DNA of 64,000 nucleotides from JAMCYG01 sp027365565 (GTDB lineage Archaea > Micrarchaeota > Micrarchaeia > Micrarchaeales > Micrarchaeaceae), in the NCBI GenBank assembly GCA_027365565.1, contig DAHXMI010000006.1:1-64000 (forward strand), given 5' to 3'. Under the pieces are notes generated by a model, which saw only the letters and a list, made by a program, of their open reading frames with translations, was not told where the DNA came from and did no database searches. How positions within the stretch are numbered: the stretch's first letter is position 1; every line of letters starts with the position of its first letter. The position numbers were made by a program, and so were the translations under genes. This document shows positions 1-7,846 of this stretch, one piece after another.

Positions 1-2
1 GT

Positions 3-125
3 GGTTTTTCCGTTGACAAAAGGATGTGTGGGTGGAAGATATGGCAGAAATTGGACTATAGGATAGATACCGCTGTAAGTTGTATTACAGTTTTACACAA
101 CCTGTTCAGGATAGGTTACGGGTGA
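3..125 (+). other. Open frame at window edge, no recognised gene
   Basis: Frame 3 stays open from the window edge to a TGA at 123-125, about 40 codons. It could be the tail of a gene that starts before the window, but I recognise no domain. The bases between here and the TATA box near 217 hold only short inverted repeats and a second TATA-like AT-rich stretch near 157. No coding call is made. Confidence 0.2.
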
Positions 126-216
126 CTTTTGTCCCAGAGTCCATCAATTAGTAAGGTATAAATATTAGAATATGTCCCAGAACAGTATTGGGCTCATGCC
201 CGTTCACCTCCATCTA

Positions 217-225
217 CTTATAAAG
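217..225 (+). promoter_or_regulatory. TATA box of the TFE gene
   Basis: The sequence CTTATAAAG lies about 26 bp upstream of the ATG at 247. In archaea, transcription usually starts 25-30 bp after the TATA box, so the transcript would be leaderless or nearly so. No Shine-Dalgarno sequence is visible before the ATG, which agrees. Confidence 0.55.
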
Positions 226-246
226 CAGATTATATAGGTACTTTCC

Positions 247-1095
247 ATGGCTAACAATAAGTCTAAGTCCGTCGCTCGAAGGAACAAGAGGAACGCAGGC
301 AAATCTGCAGTCAAAAAGGCGAATCAGAAGAAGGGAAACGCTCATCATAAGATGGCACCCGGCATAAAGATAAGCAGGCCTTCTGTGAACAGAGTTTCTG
401 GTAAAGACAGAAAGCAGCATTCGAATATTAGAAACACGAAAAGGGTTGGGCATGCTGTTTCAGCTAAAAATAATAGTATGAAACAGAAGATTAATAGTGG
501 AAAGGCAGGAGAGCAGACGCGCAAAAGAAAGGCTAAATTCTCTATAAACATACCATCAGTCGAGGAATCGAGGAGGGTACTTAACATCATATCTTCGAAC
601 CAGGAGGCTGTGAACTACATAACAAAGAATATAAGTAAGAGGGTACTTGATGTGCTAAACCTACTCGAGGAGCCGATGAGCGACGAGGAGATAGCACAGA
701 CCCTGGACCTGAAGATAAATGCGGTAAGGCGAATATTGAATATCGCACAGGAATATGGGATCACCAACTACTACGTGACGAAGAACACCAACGGCTGGCT
801 CTCTTTCGCTTGGTATATAAACGCGAACAAGCTGCCATACTTTCTGGATTACATCAGCAGCAACAACGAGGTGAAATCAGTGATAAACGACGACTGCAAC
901 GATTATTTCATATGCAAGTCATGCTACGGGAAGGACAAGGTGGTCTTTACTTTCGATGCTGCGTTCGAGAACAACTTCAAGTGCAATGTGTGCAGCACCG
1001 AATTTATAAGAATGGATAGGGAAGAGGCAAAGAGGCTGATTTATCCCAGCATCGAAAGCAAGAAAGGCGAGGAGGCCATAGTTCCTAATCCTTAA
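247..1095 (+). CDS. tfe: Transcription factor E (TFE/TFIIE-alpha) with long basic N-terminal extension
   Basis: TFE helps RNA polymerase open promoters together with TBP and TFB. Residues about 124-192 form the winged-helix domain, ending in a W-rich stretch typical of TFE. A zinc ribbon follows, with cysteines at 223, 226, 246 and 249 (CKSC and CNVC). The protein is 282 aa, whereas archaeal TFE is usually 160-190 aa. The excess is residues 1-100, which are very rich in Lys, Arg and Asn, have low complexity, and resemble a nucleic-acid-binding tail. The ATG at 247 sits right behind a TATA box, which supports this start over an internal one. The identity is firm; a function for the tail is inference. 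Confidence 0.88.
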   Translation: MANNKSKSVARRNKRNAGKSAVKKANQKKGNAHHKMAPGIKISRPSVNRVSGKDRKQHSNIRNTKRVGHAVSAKNNSMKQKINSGKAGEQTRKRKAKFSINIPSVEESRRVLNIISSNQEAVNYITKNISKRVLDVLNLLEEPMSDEEIAQTLDLKINAVRRILNIAQEYGITNYYVTKNTNGWLSFAWYINANKLPYFLDYISSNNEVKSVINDDCNDYFICKSCYGKDKVVFTFDAAFENNFKCNVCSTEFIRMDREEAKRLIYPSIESKKGEEAIVPNP

Positions 1096-1153
1096 ACACG
1101 AATGTATTATATAATTTCTTTTTAATTACTCTTAACCTGTTTATGAGCTACAA

Positions 1154-1228
1154 AGCGAGGTAGGGTAGTCTGGAGTGCCCGTCGGGCTCATAACCCGAAG
1201 ATCGGTGGTTCAAATCCACCCCTCGCTA
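1154..1228 (+). tRNA. Initiator tRNA-Met (CAT)
   Basis: The cloverleaf has acceptor AGCGAGG/CCTCGCT, T arm GGTGG-TTCAAAT-CCACC and anticodon loop CTCATAA. The anticodon stem TCGGG/CCCGA carries three consecutive G-C pairs and the first acceptor pair is A-U. Both are hallmarks of archaeal initiator tRNA. There is no intron, and the CCA end is not encoded. Confidence 0.93.
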
Positions 1229-1303
1229 TTTTGGGGTACACACCCCACAATTCCACTATTCGCGTTGTCTATACTCTTATATAACACAACAAAATAAAAC
1301 CAA

Positions 1304-1312
1304 TTTATATAT
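1304..1312 (+). promoter_or_regulatory. TATA box of the GINS gene
   Basis: TTTATATAT lies about 26 bp before position 1335, so transcription would begin just before the TTG at 1338 and about 24 nt before the ATG at 1359. A second AT-rich TATA-like stretch lies at about 1276-1283. Confidence 0.5.
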
Positions 1313-1358
1313 TTTAACCAAGAATCATCTTTAGGAATTGCGGAACTCTGGGGTTCTA

Positions 1359-1853
1359 ATGGATAACGGCTTCAGTTTTGATTATATCTGGACGGTCTAC
1401 CAGAAAGAGAAACAGACGAACAAGCTTACTCTTATCCAAAAACAGTTTTATGCCGACTCGAAAGAATTCATAGGAAAGATAGACAAATCAACCCTCGAAG
1501 GACAATCAACAATATCGAACACGATCCAAACGCTGGATCTCATAGTGGGGTCTAGGAAACGAAAACTGATAATATATGCGGCGTATTCAAAACCACTCCC
1601 GCAACCAATACCTGATGAGGAAAGAGAGTTCTACAACAAGTTGCTTGGTTTAATAAAGAGTTATGGGATTTATGGCGAAGAGCAAACACAAGAAAAGAAG
1701 CAAGCGCCAATGAAAGTGCTGATAGCAGTGCCTGAAATAACCCTGCCATCTGGAGGTCATGTGGGCCCGTTGGAAAAGGACCAACTAATAGAGGTAGAAA
1801 ACGATGATGATAGAAAATATCTCGAATCAAACAGGATTTGCGCAAAGCCATAA
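1359..1853 (+). CDS. GINS complex subunit, Gins51-like
   Basis: GINS bridges the MCM helicase and the replisome (the archaeal CMG). The N-terminal half is an alpha-helical A domain (DYIWTVYQKEKQTNKLTLIQ) and the last about 47 residues form the small beta-rich B domain with VLIAVPEI and GPLEKDQLIEV. The A-then-B order is that of Gins51 (Sld5/Psf1 type), not Gins23. I chose the ATG at 1359, 164 aa; a TTG at 1338 would add seven residues and could serve a leaderless transcript. The reading frame ends 71 bp before eL42. Confidence 0.75.
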   Translation: MDNGFSFDYIWTVYQKEKQTNKLTLIQKQFYADSKEFIGKIDKSTLEGQSTISNTIQTLDLIVGSRKRKLIIYAAYSKPLPQPIPDEEREFYNKLLGLIKSYGIYGEEQTQEKKQAPMKVLIAVPEITLPSGGHVGPLEKDQLIEVENDDDRKYLESNRICAKP

Positions 1854-1924
1854 ACACTCAGCATAATAAACATTCTGTCAAAATACTTGAAAGTGGAAAT
1901 AAGCAGCTGAAACAGGTAATTGAA

Positions 1925-2206
1925 ATGAAGGCACCAAAGCAGATACGGGTATTCTGCCCGAAATGTGGCAAGCACACCATGCATACATCATCATTGTACT
2001 CATCCAGGCCAGCCAGCGGTTTGTCGAAAGGTACCAGGCGTGCCGAAAGGAAGAGAACTGGTTATATCGGAAAGGTAAAGGGAAAGGCTACCGCAATAAA
2101 ACTCGGCAAGCGCCAGAAACTGATGCTGAAATGCAGCACATGCGGCTACATAGTAGAAAGAGTTTACGGAGGAAGGACAAAGAAGAAACTGGAGATCGCC
2201 GCATGA
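1925..2206 (+). CDS. rpl44e: Ribosomal protein eL42 (L44e)
   Basis: This is a 93-aa protein of the large ribosomal subunit near the E site. It has the family zinc-binding pairs CPKC near the N-terminus and CSTC near residue 74, plus the basic middle part with GTRRAERKRTGYIG. The ATG at 1925 gives the family N-terminus MKAPKQIRVFCPKCG. A longer frame from a TTG at 1838 is not credible. It heads a cluster with eIF2-alpha and PAC2. In many archaea eS27 follows directly; here only 28 bp separate eL42 and eIF2-alpha, so eS27 is not in its usual place. Confidence 0.93.
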   Translation: MKAPKQIRVFCPKCGKHTMHTSSLYSSRPASGLSKGTRRAERKRTGYIGKVKGKATAIKLGKRQKLMLKCSTCGYIVERVYGGRTKKKLEIAA

Positions 2207-2234
2207 CTCCAAAAGCAAAACAACGTGGTCTTTG

Positions 2235-3038
2235 ATGCAGGAAGCAGGGAGAACCCCTAGGGTAGGCGAATTGCTCATAGCTGAGATAGCCAAGATAACG
2301 AAGTTCGGAGCCTACTGCCGCCTTCTTGAATACAACAACACAGAGGCGTTCATGCCTATAAAAGAGGTCTCTTCCGGATGGATAAAGAACATACACGAAT
2401 TCATACACCAAGGCCAGAAAGTCGTGTGCAAAGTAATATTCATAGACAAATACAAAAACACGATCGACATATCCCTAAAGAAGGTCACGCCAAAGGAGTC
2501 CAAAGAGAGGATAGGCAAGTTCAACCTGGAGAACAGGCTGCGCGGGCTCATACAGCAGGCTATAAAAGTGGCCGGCCTCCAACCTGAAAAAGAAATGATA
2601 TTCAGCAAGATGGACAGCGCATTCCCATCATATGCCGAACTCGTGATAGGTGCGTTAGAGGGCTCTGCCACATATGAGTCCCTTGACGTGCCGAAGAAAC
2701 TCAAAGACGTGCTCGTAGACACGATAAAGGCGAACATGAAGGAGAAGAAGCACGATGTTTCATACATAGCAACAATATCCACACAGAACACGAAGGGCGG
2801 GATAGAAGAGCTAAGGGAGCTTTTCTTGAAGATGACGGCCAACGGCGTAGCTATGGGCTACATCAGCGCACCAAAATACAGGCTGCAGGCCGAAGGCGCG
2901 AGCTATGCAGAAGCAGAAGAGAAGATAAAGAAAGCCACCGACGCCATGAAGTCGTTCTCCAAGGACGTGACATACCACATTGAGAAGGAAAAGATAAAAA
3001 AAGAGAAACAGGATACTCTTTATAACATAGGCATCTAA
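2235..3038 (+). CDS. eif2a: Translation initiation factor aIF2 alpha subunit
   Basis: The alpha subunit of the heterotrimer that delivers initiator tRNA to the small subunit. Residues about 9-84 form an S1-type OB fold (GELLIAEIAKITKFGAYCRL then EAFMPIKEVSSGWIKNI), followed by the helical domain (from about residue 100) and a C-terminal alpha/beta domain that binds aIF2-gamma. At 267 aa it has the normal length. The ATG at 2235 follows a TTG in the same frame, and the ATG is preferred. It lies in the translation cluster between eL42 and PAC2. The usual neighbour Nop10 is missing downstream. Confidence 0.93.
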   Translation: MQEAGRTPRVGELLIAEIAKITKFGAYCRLLEYNNTEAFMPIKEVSSGWIKNIHEFIHQGQKVVCKVIFIDKYKNTIDISLKKVTPKESKERIGKFNLENRLRGLIQQAIKVAGLQPEKEMIFSKMDSAFPSYAELVIGALEGSATYESLDVPKKLKDVLVDTIKANMKEKKHDVSYIATISTQNTKGGIEELRELFLKMTANGVAMGYISAPKYRLQAEGASYAEAEEKIKKATDAMKSFSKDVTYHIEKEKIKKEKQDTLYNIGI

Positions 3039-3061
3039 GATTGCCCGCGCAGGTGCGTAGA

Positions 3062-3847
3062 ATGTCACAGTCAAGCACCATACATATCATCAAGAAGTTC
3101 AGGATGAAGGATCCGATAATGATAGTCGGACTGCCTGGCATAGGTAGCGTAGGCAGGCTGGTGGCGAAGCACCTGATAAAGGAGCTAGGTGCGAAGAAGT
3201 TCGCTACCCTAAATTCGATTTATTTTCCACACAATATGGTGATGCTGAAGAGCGGCACAGTCAGGTCGCTCAACAACAGGTTCTACTATGCGTCCACGGC
3301 AAAATCCATCGGCAGGGACATAATAATACTCACTGGCGACACGCAAGCCGTAAGCAACAAGGGACAGTACGCTGTAAACCAGAAGATAGCTGACTTCTTC
3401 AAGGAGCGCCTTAACGGATCATTCATGTATACAATAGGGGGATATGCTTCGCAGGATCCTTCTGGCACCAAAGTATACGCGAACGCTACGACGAAAGAAG
3501 TGGTGAAGGAGTTTGCCGGTGTTGGGGTCACATTCGGAGAGTCGCGTGGCATGATATACGGCTCTGCGGGCCTGCTGATCATGTACGCGAAGAGGCTAGG
3601 TATGGGCGGCATATGCATAATGGGTGAAACTGCGCTCAATGTGGACCCAAACGCCGCAAAAAATGTCATAAAGATACTTTCCAAGAAGCTCGGCATGAAA
3701 ATCGACACTTCTGACCTTGACAAGCTGGCGCACACAATAGACGCTCAGATGAAGGAATTGGAAGAGAGGATGTTCTCCGGGGCGCAGCAGGGATTCCAGC
3801 AGCCGGGCCTTCCAGGGAGCGGCGATAGGCCTTCATACATAAGATAA
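3062..3847 (+). CDS. PAC2-family proteasome assembly chaperone homologue
   Basis: PAC2 proteins (archaeal PbaA/PbaB relatives) bind proteasome alpha or related rings. The signature IVGLPGIGSVGRLVAKHL lies near the start, followed by an alternating alpha/beta core and a C-terminal helix (DLDKLAHTIDAQMKELEE) and a Gly/Gln-rich tail. The ATG at 3062 has an upstream AGGTGCG that can serve as ribosome binding site; the longer frame from TTG 3041 would nearly abut the stop of aIF2-alpha at 3038. eIF2-alpha/Nop10/PAC2 is a common archaeal gene order, so location supports the call. A second PAC2 gene lies at 54.3 kb. Confidence 0.85.
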   Translation: MSQSSTIHIIKKFRMKDPIMIVGLPGIGSVGRLVAKHLIKELGAKKFATLNSIYFPHNMVMLKSGTVRSLNNRFYYASTAKSIGRDIIILTGDTQAVSNKGQYAVNQKIADFFKERLNGSFMYTIGGYASQDPSGTKVYANATTKEVVKEFAGVGVTFGESRGMIYGSAGLLIMYAKRLGMGGICIMGETALNVDPNAAKNVIKILSKKLGMKIDTSDLDKLAHTIDAQMKELEERMFSGAQQGFQQPGLPGSGDRPSYIR

Positions 3848-3850
3848 GAA

Positions 3851-3923
3851 TGCGAGTGCCGGGATTTGAACCCGGGTCACGAGCTTGGGAAGCTCGCGTC
3901 CTACCAGGCTAGACTACACTCGC
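3851..3923 (-). tRNA. tRNA-Gly (CCC)
   Basis: Read on the minus strand: acceptor GCGAGTG/CACTCGC, anticodon stem CGAGC/GCTCG around loop TTCCCAA (anticodon CCC), T loop TTCAAAT. It is 73 nt with all stems paired and no intron. It sits between the convergent PAC2 and DUF92 genes, 8 bp from the stop of the latter. Confidence 0.93.
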
Positions 3924-3931
3924 ACTAATAA

Positions 3932-4642
3932 TTAAAACATTACTACAAACAACATCACTCCTAGCAGGCCCCCTATGGCACTGCAAATGAAATTCGAGCT
4001 GTACTTGTTTCCGTAGCCCCGTTCCTCAAAATACCCGAACATCGAATCCACGATGGTGCCCACGAAGCCGGCAAGTGCCACTATCGCTGCTATCATGCCT
4101 GTGCCTGCACCTGAGAATACGGCATGCGCGCCGGCCATCCCTACTGCTGGAAGGGCAAATACTGTAATCGAAACGACGAAAGACCCAAGGAAGCCGGCGG
4201 AAATACCTAAAGGTGTAACGGCCCCTGACTTACCCTTCTTCACGGGCTTGAAGCTAAACAGTTCAATCGGCACCCCATCGAGCACCCCTATCTCGCTGCT
4301 GAACTTGTCCGCCATGACGCTCGCCACGCTCGATGCGAAGCCCACCACCATAGCCAGTAGCAGGAACGCATGACCTGTAGTATACACTGTGAACGCCCCT
4401 ATCGCGAATATCAACGGCATCAGGCCGTTAGCGATCACGTTTCTAGGTCCCCTAAGGCCCTGATACAGGCCCATCCTCTCCTTCCTACCTCTCTTTATGT
4501 AGGTAACGGCCCCAGAAACTACCACAAAATATACCATCAGCAGCAGGAAGTACGGCCCGAAGATGCCCCCTGTGAAGAGCATTATTGCTCCCATTATCAC
4601 GGCAATTATTATTGCATTTCTGTCAAGCGTCATGAACTGCAT
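3932..4642 (-). CDS. DUF92 (TMEM19-like) integral membrane protein
   Basis: A 236-aa polytopic membrane protein with about six hydrophobic segments. Recognisable DUF92 parts are the GLYQGLRGPRNVIANG segment, the ADKFSSEIG segment after the third helix, and GTIVDSMFGYFEERG near the C-terminus. In some organisms members act as phytol- or polyprenol-phosphate kinases (CTP-dependent); whether this one does cannot be told from sequence. A TATA-like TTTATAAC on the minus strand at 4671-4678 lies about 30 bp before the ATG at 4642. Confidence 0.75.
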   Translation of the reverse strand: MQFMTLDRNAIIIAVIMGAIMLFTGGIFGPYFLLLMVYFVVVSGAVTYIKRGRKERMGLYQGLRGPRNVIANGLMPLIFAIGAFTVYTTGHAFLLLAMVVGFASSVASVMADKFSSEIGVLDGVPIELFSFKPVKKGKSGAVTPLGISAGFLGSFVVSITVFALPAVGMAGAHAVFSGAGTGMIAAIVALAGFVGTIVDSMFGYFEERGYGNKYSSNFICSAIGGLLGVMLFVVMF

Positions 4643-4743
4643 AGTACCACAATTCCGCTAATTGGAAAGAGTTATAAATGTATCAATCAACAGTATCTAT
4701 AGCGAGTTCTCTACAATGAGGGTCGTGAAGAACTGGTCGCCTT

Positions 4744-4766
4744 GCCAGCGTGTAACCCACGCTGGC
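4744..4766. other. 9-bp perfect hairpin in the DUF92-RadA intergenic region
   Basis: GCCAGCGTG and CACGCTGGC form a perfect 9-bp stem with a 5-base loop. It has no T-run on either side, so it is not a classical terminator. The 262-bp gap between the divergent starts of DUF92 (4642) and RadA (4905) also holds a 39-codon open frame (4716-4835) that overlaps this hairpin. It may be part of a small RNA; nothing more can be supported. Confidence 0.4.
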
Positions 4767-4852
4767 CTTATCCTATTTATCATCAAATGCACAGCGTGCG
4801 TATGCTCTCGGAGACATCCTTCGAATGCATTCTAAACACTGTGTTTCAAAGG

Positions 4853-4861
4853 TTTATATAG
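4853..4861 (+). promoter_or_regulatory. TATA box of radA
   Basis: TTTATATAG, preceded by purines (AAAGG, a BRE-like context), lies about 45 bp before the RadA start. It predicts a transcript with a leader of about 20 nt. Confidence 0.6.
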
Positions 4862-4904
4862 TTTTACAGCATTATTCTATTGTAAATAACTTTAAAGTGT
4901 GCGG

Positions 4905-5855
4905 ATGGTCAAGGAAAAAGCCATAAAGGAGCTTGAGGATTTGCCTGGCGTAGGCGGCACTACTGCTGAGAAGATGCGCGCCGCAGGCATAGACTCCCTC
5001 GAAAAGGTGGCGGTGGCCTCCCCACATGAGCTTTCGGAGACCGTTGGCATAAGCGTCGAGGCCGCAAAGAAGGCGATACAGGCGGCCAAGGAATCCACTA
5101 CTCTCAACTTCCGCACAGGCACAGAAGTACTGGAGAAGAGGCAGAGCCTCGGCAAGGTATCCACCAATTCGAAGGAGCTGGACGCGCTGATAGGGGGAGG
5201 TGTGGAGGTAAATTCCATAACGGAGGCCTATGGCAAGTTTGCCAGCGGCAAGACGCAGCTTGCCATGCAGCTCTCGGTCGATGCGCAGCTGCCGAAGAAG
5301 GACGGCGGCCTAGAAGGCACTGTGCTGTACATAGACACTGAAGGCACATTCAGGCCCGAAAGGGTAGAGGGGATGGCCAAGGCGAAGGGGCTTGATCCGA
5401 TAGAGGTGCTGAACAACATAGCTGTCGTAAGGGCGACTAACACAGAGGTACAGATACTATCTGCGGAGAGGGCTGACAAGCTGATAAGGGACAAGAACAT
5501 CAAGCTGATAATAGTTGACTCCATGACATCACTTTTCAGGGCAGAGTTCGTAGGAAGGGGCGCTCTCGGAGAACGACAGCAGAAGCTAAACCAGCACATC
5601 CACAGGCTGCAGAACCTTGCAGACAAATACGACGTGGCTATATTCATAACAAACCAGGTAATGGACAATCCTGGCATACTGTTCGGCGATCCCACTACCC
5701 CTATAGGAGGCAATGTGCTGGCGCACGCCGCTACGACAAGGCTGTACATGAGGAAGAGCAAGGAGAGCAAGAGGATAGTTAGGCTTGTCGACTCCCCTAA
5801 CCTACCGGAGGGCGAGTGCGTCATAAGGATAACTCCTGAGGGCATATCCGACTGA
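4905..5855 (+). CDS. radA: DNA recombinase RadA
   Basis: The archaeal RecA/Rad51 strand-exchange protein for recombinational repair. An N-terminal helix-hairpin-helix domain (ELEDLPGVGGTTAEKM, residues about 9-24) is followed by the ATPase core. Walker A is GKFASGKT at 110-117 (most RadA proteins have GEFGSGKT) and Walker B is KLIIVDSMTS. The L2 region and NQVMDNPG motif are intact. Length is 316 aa, typical for RadA. The ATG at 4905 is preferred over the GTG at 4899. The gene stands under its own TATA box. Confidence 0.95.
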   Translation: MVKEKAIKELEDLPGVGGTTAEKMRAAGIDSLEKVAVASPHELSETVGISVEAAKKAIQAAKESTTLNFRTGTEVLEKRQSLGKVSTNSKELDALIGGGVEVNSITEAYGKFASGKTQLAMQLSVDAQLPKKDGGLEGTVLYIDTEGTFRPERVEGMAKAKGLDPIEVLNNIAVVRATNTEVQILSAERADKLIRDKNIKLIIVDSMTSLFRAEFVGRGALGERQQKLNQHIHRLQNLADKYDVAIFITNQVMDNPGILFGDPTTPIGGNVLAHAATTRLYMRKSKESKRIVRLVDSPNLPEGECVIRITPEGISD

Positions 5856-5886
5856 TTTTTCTGCTGCTGGTGGTACAATAGTTCTA

Positions 5887-6660
5887 ATGCTTGTTGGGCT
5901 AGGGCTTGACAATGGCGACATATCGGCAAAGGCCCTCGATTCGCTGAAAAAGGCCGACCATATCTACATCGAGAGATACACGAGCACCGCATCGGAGGAG
6001 TATCTCAAGTCCATCAAGGAAACAGCAGGCCATAAGGCGGAAATTGTCGAGATAGGCAGGAGCGATCTCGAAGAGAGGTCAGGGGCGATCGTCGATAAGG
6101 CAAAAAACGAAAAGGTCGCCATACTGGTGCCAGGCGATCCACTGATAGCGACCACACACCAGATAATGCTCGATGCGGCAAGGAAAAAGGGTATAAGTAT
6201 AGAAATATACCATTCATCCTCAATATTCTCTGCCGCCATAGGGGAGTCAGGATTGGACATATACAAATTCGGGCCCACCACCACAATACCTTTCTGGAAG
6301 GACAATTACAAACCAATATCATTCATAGACGTGATAAGCAGGAATGTGCAGCAGGGCATCCACACTATAGTGCTGATGGACTATGATCAGTCAACCAGGT
6401 CCACGTTGCAGCTTCCAGAAGCCATCAAAAGGCTGCTTTTTGCCGAAAAGGAGCGCGGCTACTCTCTATTCAGCAGCAGGGAAATACTTGCTATGTTCGA
6501 TATAGGAAAAGGCACGGCCAGGATAATGCTGGCAAGAGCTGCCTATCTCGGAGAGCATGCAAAAGATGTTAAAGAGGGAATGCTAACTATAATCGTGCCG
6601 GGGAAGATGAGCTTCGCGGAGGAGGAACTCACATCAAAATTCAGGGTAGATGGTACGTAA
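5887..6660 (+). CDS. dphB: Diphthine synthase
   Basis: S-adenosylmethionine-dependent methyltransferase that completes the diphthine part of diphthamide on elongation factor 2. It has the tetrapyrrole-methylase fold: LVGLGLDNGDISAKAL at the start, LVPGDPLIATTH (SAM loop) around residue 80, HSSSIFSAAIGESGL, and a YKFGPTTTIPFW segment characteristic of Dph5/DphB. 257 aa is the family length. It starts 31 bp after RadA and its last codons overlap the first possible ATG of the endonuclease gene, suggesting one transcript. Confidence 0.92.
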   Translation: MLVGLGLDNGDISAKALDSLKKADHIYIERYTSTASEEYLKSIKETAGHKAEIVEIGRSDLEERSGAIVDKAKNEKVAILVPGDPLIATTHQIMLDAARKKGISIEIYHSSSIFSAAIGESGLDIYKFGPTTTIPFWKDNYKPISFIDVISRNVQQGIHTIVLMDYDQSTRSTLQLPEAIKRLLFAEKERGYSLFSSREILAMFDIGKGTARIMLARAAYLGEHAKDVKEGMLTIIVPGKMSFAEEELTSKFRVDGT

Positions 6661-6673
6661 ACAGGGTGCACAC

Positions 6674-7831
6674 ATGCTTTCGCTCAAGTTGATCTCGAAG
6701 AACCGAATAGTGCCAAATGACCAGTCTACGCAAGACATGCTCAGCAAAGGATATTTCGGAACCAGGGTAGATGGAGAGCTCAGGCTGAAGCCAGAGGAGC
6801 TTTTCTATCTGATGGATGTGAGGAATGCCGAATGCACGGTTAACGGGAAGAGTGCATCATTCAACGAGATCGCCTCCATATTCTCAAAGAACAAGAAGCT
6901 GGCCGCAAGATATTTCACATATAAAGACTGGAGGGACAGGGGGCTAGTTGTCAAGTATACCGACAACGAATACACCGAGCCGAACACCCTGCCTGTGAAG
7001 AGGTATCCCTCCCAAACACTCGACATGCCAAAATACAGGTTTGATGGGATATTCTTCAAGGACGACCTATTCACAATAATAGATTCCAGCGAAGCCGCAC
7101 GCGAAATGTATGACAAATTTTGGATAGGCCAATACGGCACATACAAGGCAGCCGACAGGGGGAAAATGAACAAGCTCGACATATTCGAGACTGTGTTCCT
7201 GTTATCTAGGAAGATGCTGAAGCTGCAGAATTCAAGCAGAGAGGAGGTAGAAAAGGTCGCGGGGGCAAGGAGGGGCGATTTCAGCATGCTCTATCAGGTC
7301 TATGAGGACTGGAGAACCAAAGGGTTCGTGATAAAGACAGGGTTCAAGTTCGGCACGCACTTCAGGGTGTATTTTCCAGGCGCGAGACCGGTAAAGGATG
7401 ACAATTGGATGCATTCCAAGCACGTAATACAGGTATTCCCTCAGAACTCAAAGATGCTCATATCAGAATGGGCCAGGGCCATCAGGGTGGCGCATTCCGT
7501 AAGGAAGACATTCATACTTGCAATACCTGGAAAAGGCCCACGCAGCAAGAGAAAGAAAGGGATAGATTACATACTCTACCATAGGTCAGGGGGAGAAGCA
7601 TGCTTCCCCCTAAAAGATCCCCCGAAGTATGCGATGCTATCGCTCGGTGAGGAGGAGTATATCGGCGGCAGGGAATTATCATCGGCGATAGAGCAGGCGA
7701 TAAGCAAGCGCATGGAGCTCATACTCGGCATAGTCGACAGGGAAACGGCCGTCACCTACTACAAGGTCAAGAAGATAGAGCTGCCGAAAAGCAAGTACGA
7801 GTACTACGAGATAGACTGGATGCAGCCGTAG
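6674..7831 (+). CDS. endA: tRNA-splicing endonuclease, apparently the three-unit type
   Basis: Cuts tRNA introns at bulge-helix-bulge sites. The catalytic triad is visible as Tyr241 (FRVYFPG), His255 (NWMHSKH) and Lys286 (HSVRKTFIL), counted from the first ATG at 6650. The protein is 385-393 aa, much longer than the usual 170-180-aa homotetrameric or about 350-aa homodimeric forms. A repeated unit is visible: RYFTYKDWRDRGLVVK (about 88-102) echoes MLYQVYEDWRTKGFVIKTG (about 213-231), and a further C-terminal unit carries RETAVTYYKVKK. That fits the alphaN-alpha-betaC three-unit (epsilon2) enzyme known from ARMAN archaea. Start: ATG 6674 has GGGTG upstream; ATG 6650 overlaps dphB. Confidence 0.85.
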   Translation: MLSLKLISKNRIVPNDQSTQDMLSKGYFGTRVDGELRLKPEELFYLMDVRNAECTVNGKSASFNEIASIFSKNKKLAARYFTYKDWRDRGLVVKYTDNEYTEPNTLPVKRYPSQTLDMPKYRFDGIFFKDDLFTIIDSSEAAREMYDKFWIGQYGTYKAADRGKMNKLDIFETVFLLSRKMLKLQNSSREEVEKVAGARRGDFSMLYQVYEDWRTKGFVIKTGFKFGTHFRVYFPGARPVKDDNWMHSKHVIQVFPQNSKMLISEWARAIRVAHSVRKTFILAIPGKGPRSKRKKGIDYILYHRSGGEACFPLKDPPKYAMLSLGEEEYIGGRELSSAIEQAISKRMELILGIVDRETAVTYYKVKKIELPKSKYEYYEIDWMQP

Positions 7832-7846
7832 CTAAGATATTCAATA

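Noticed and set aside
1838..1924. N-terminal extension of eL42 from TTG
   Set aside because: The family N-terminus begins at ATG 1925. The extension overlaps the end of GINS and has no conserved residues.
2204..2236. Ten-codon frame between eL42 and eIF2-alpha
   Set aside because: Too short and without a ribosome binding site; it is probably a by-product of the overlap with the eL42 stop.
3286..3735. 149-codon minus-strand frame inside PAC2
   Set aside because: A shadow of the biased codon use in the PAC2 gene. No start signal or domain.
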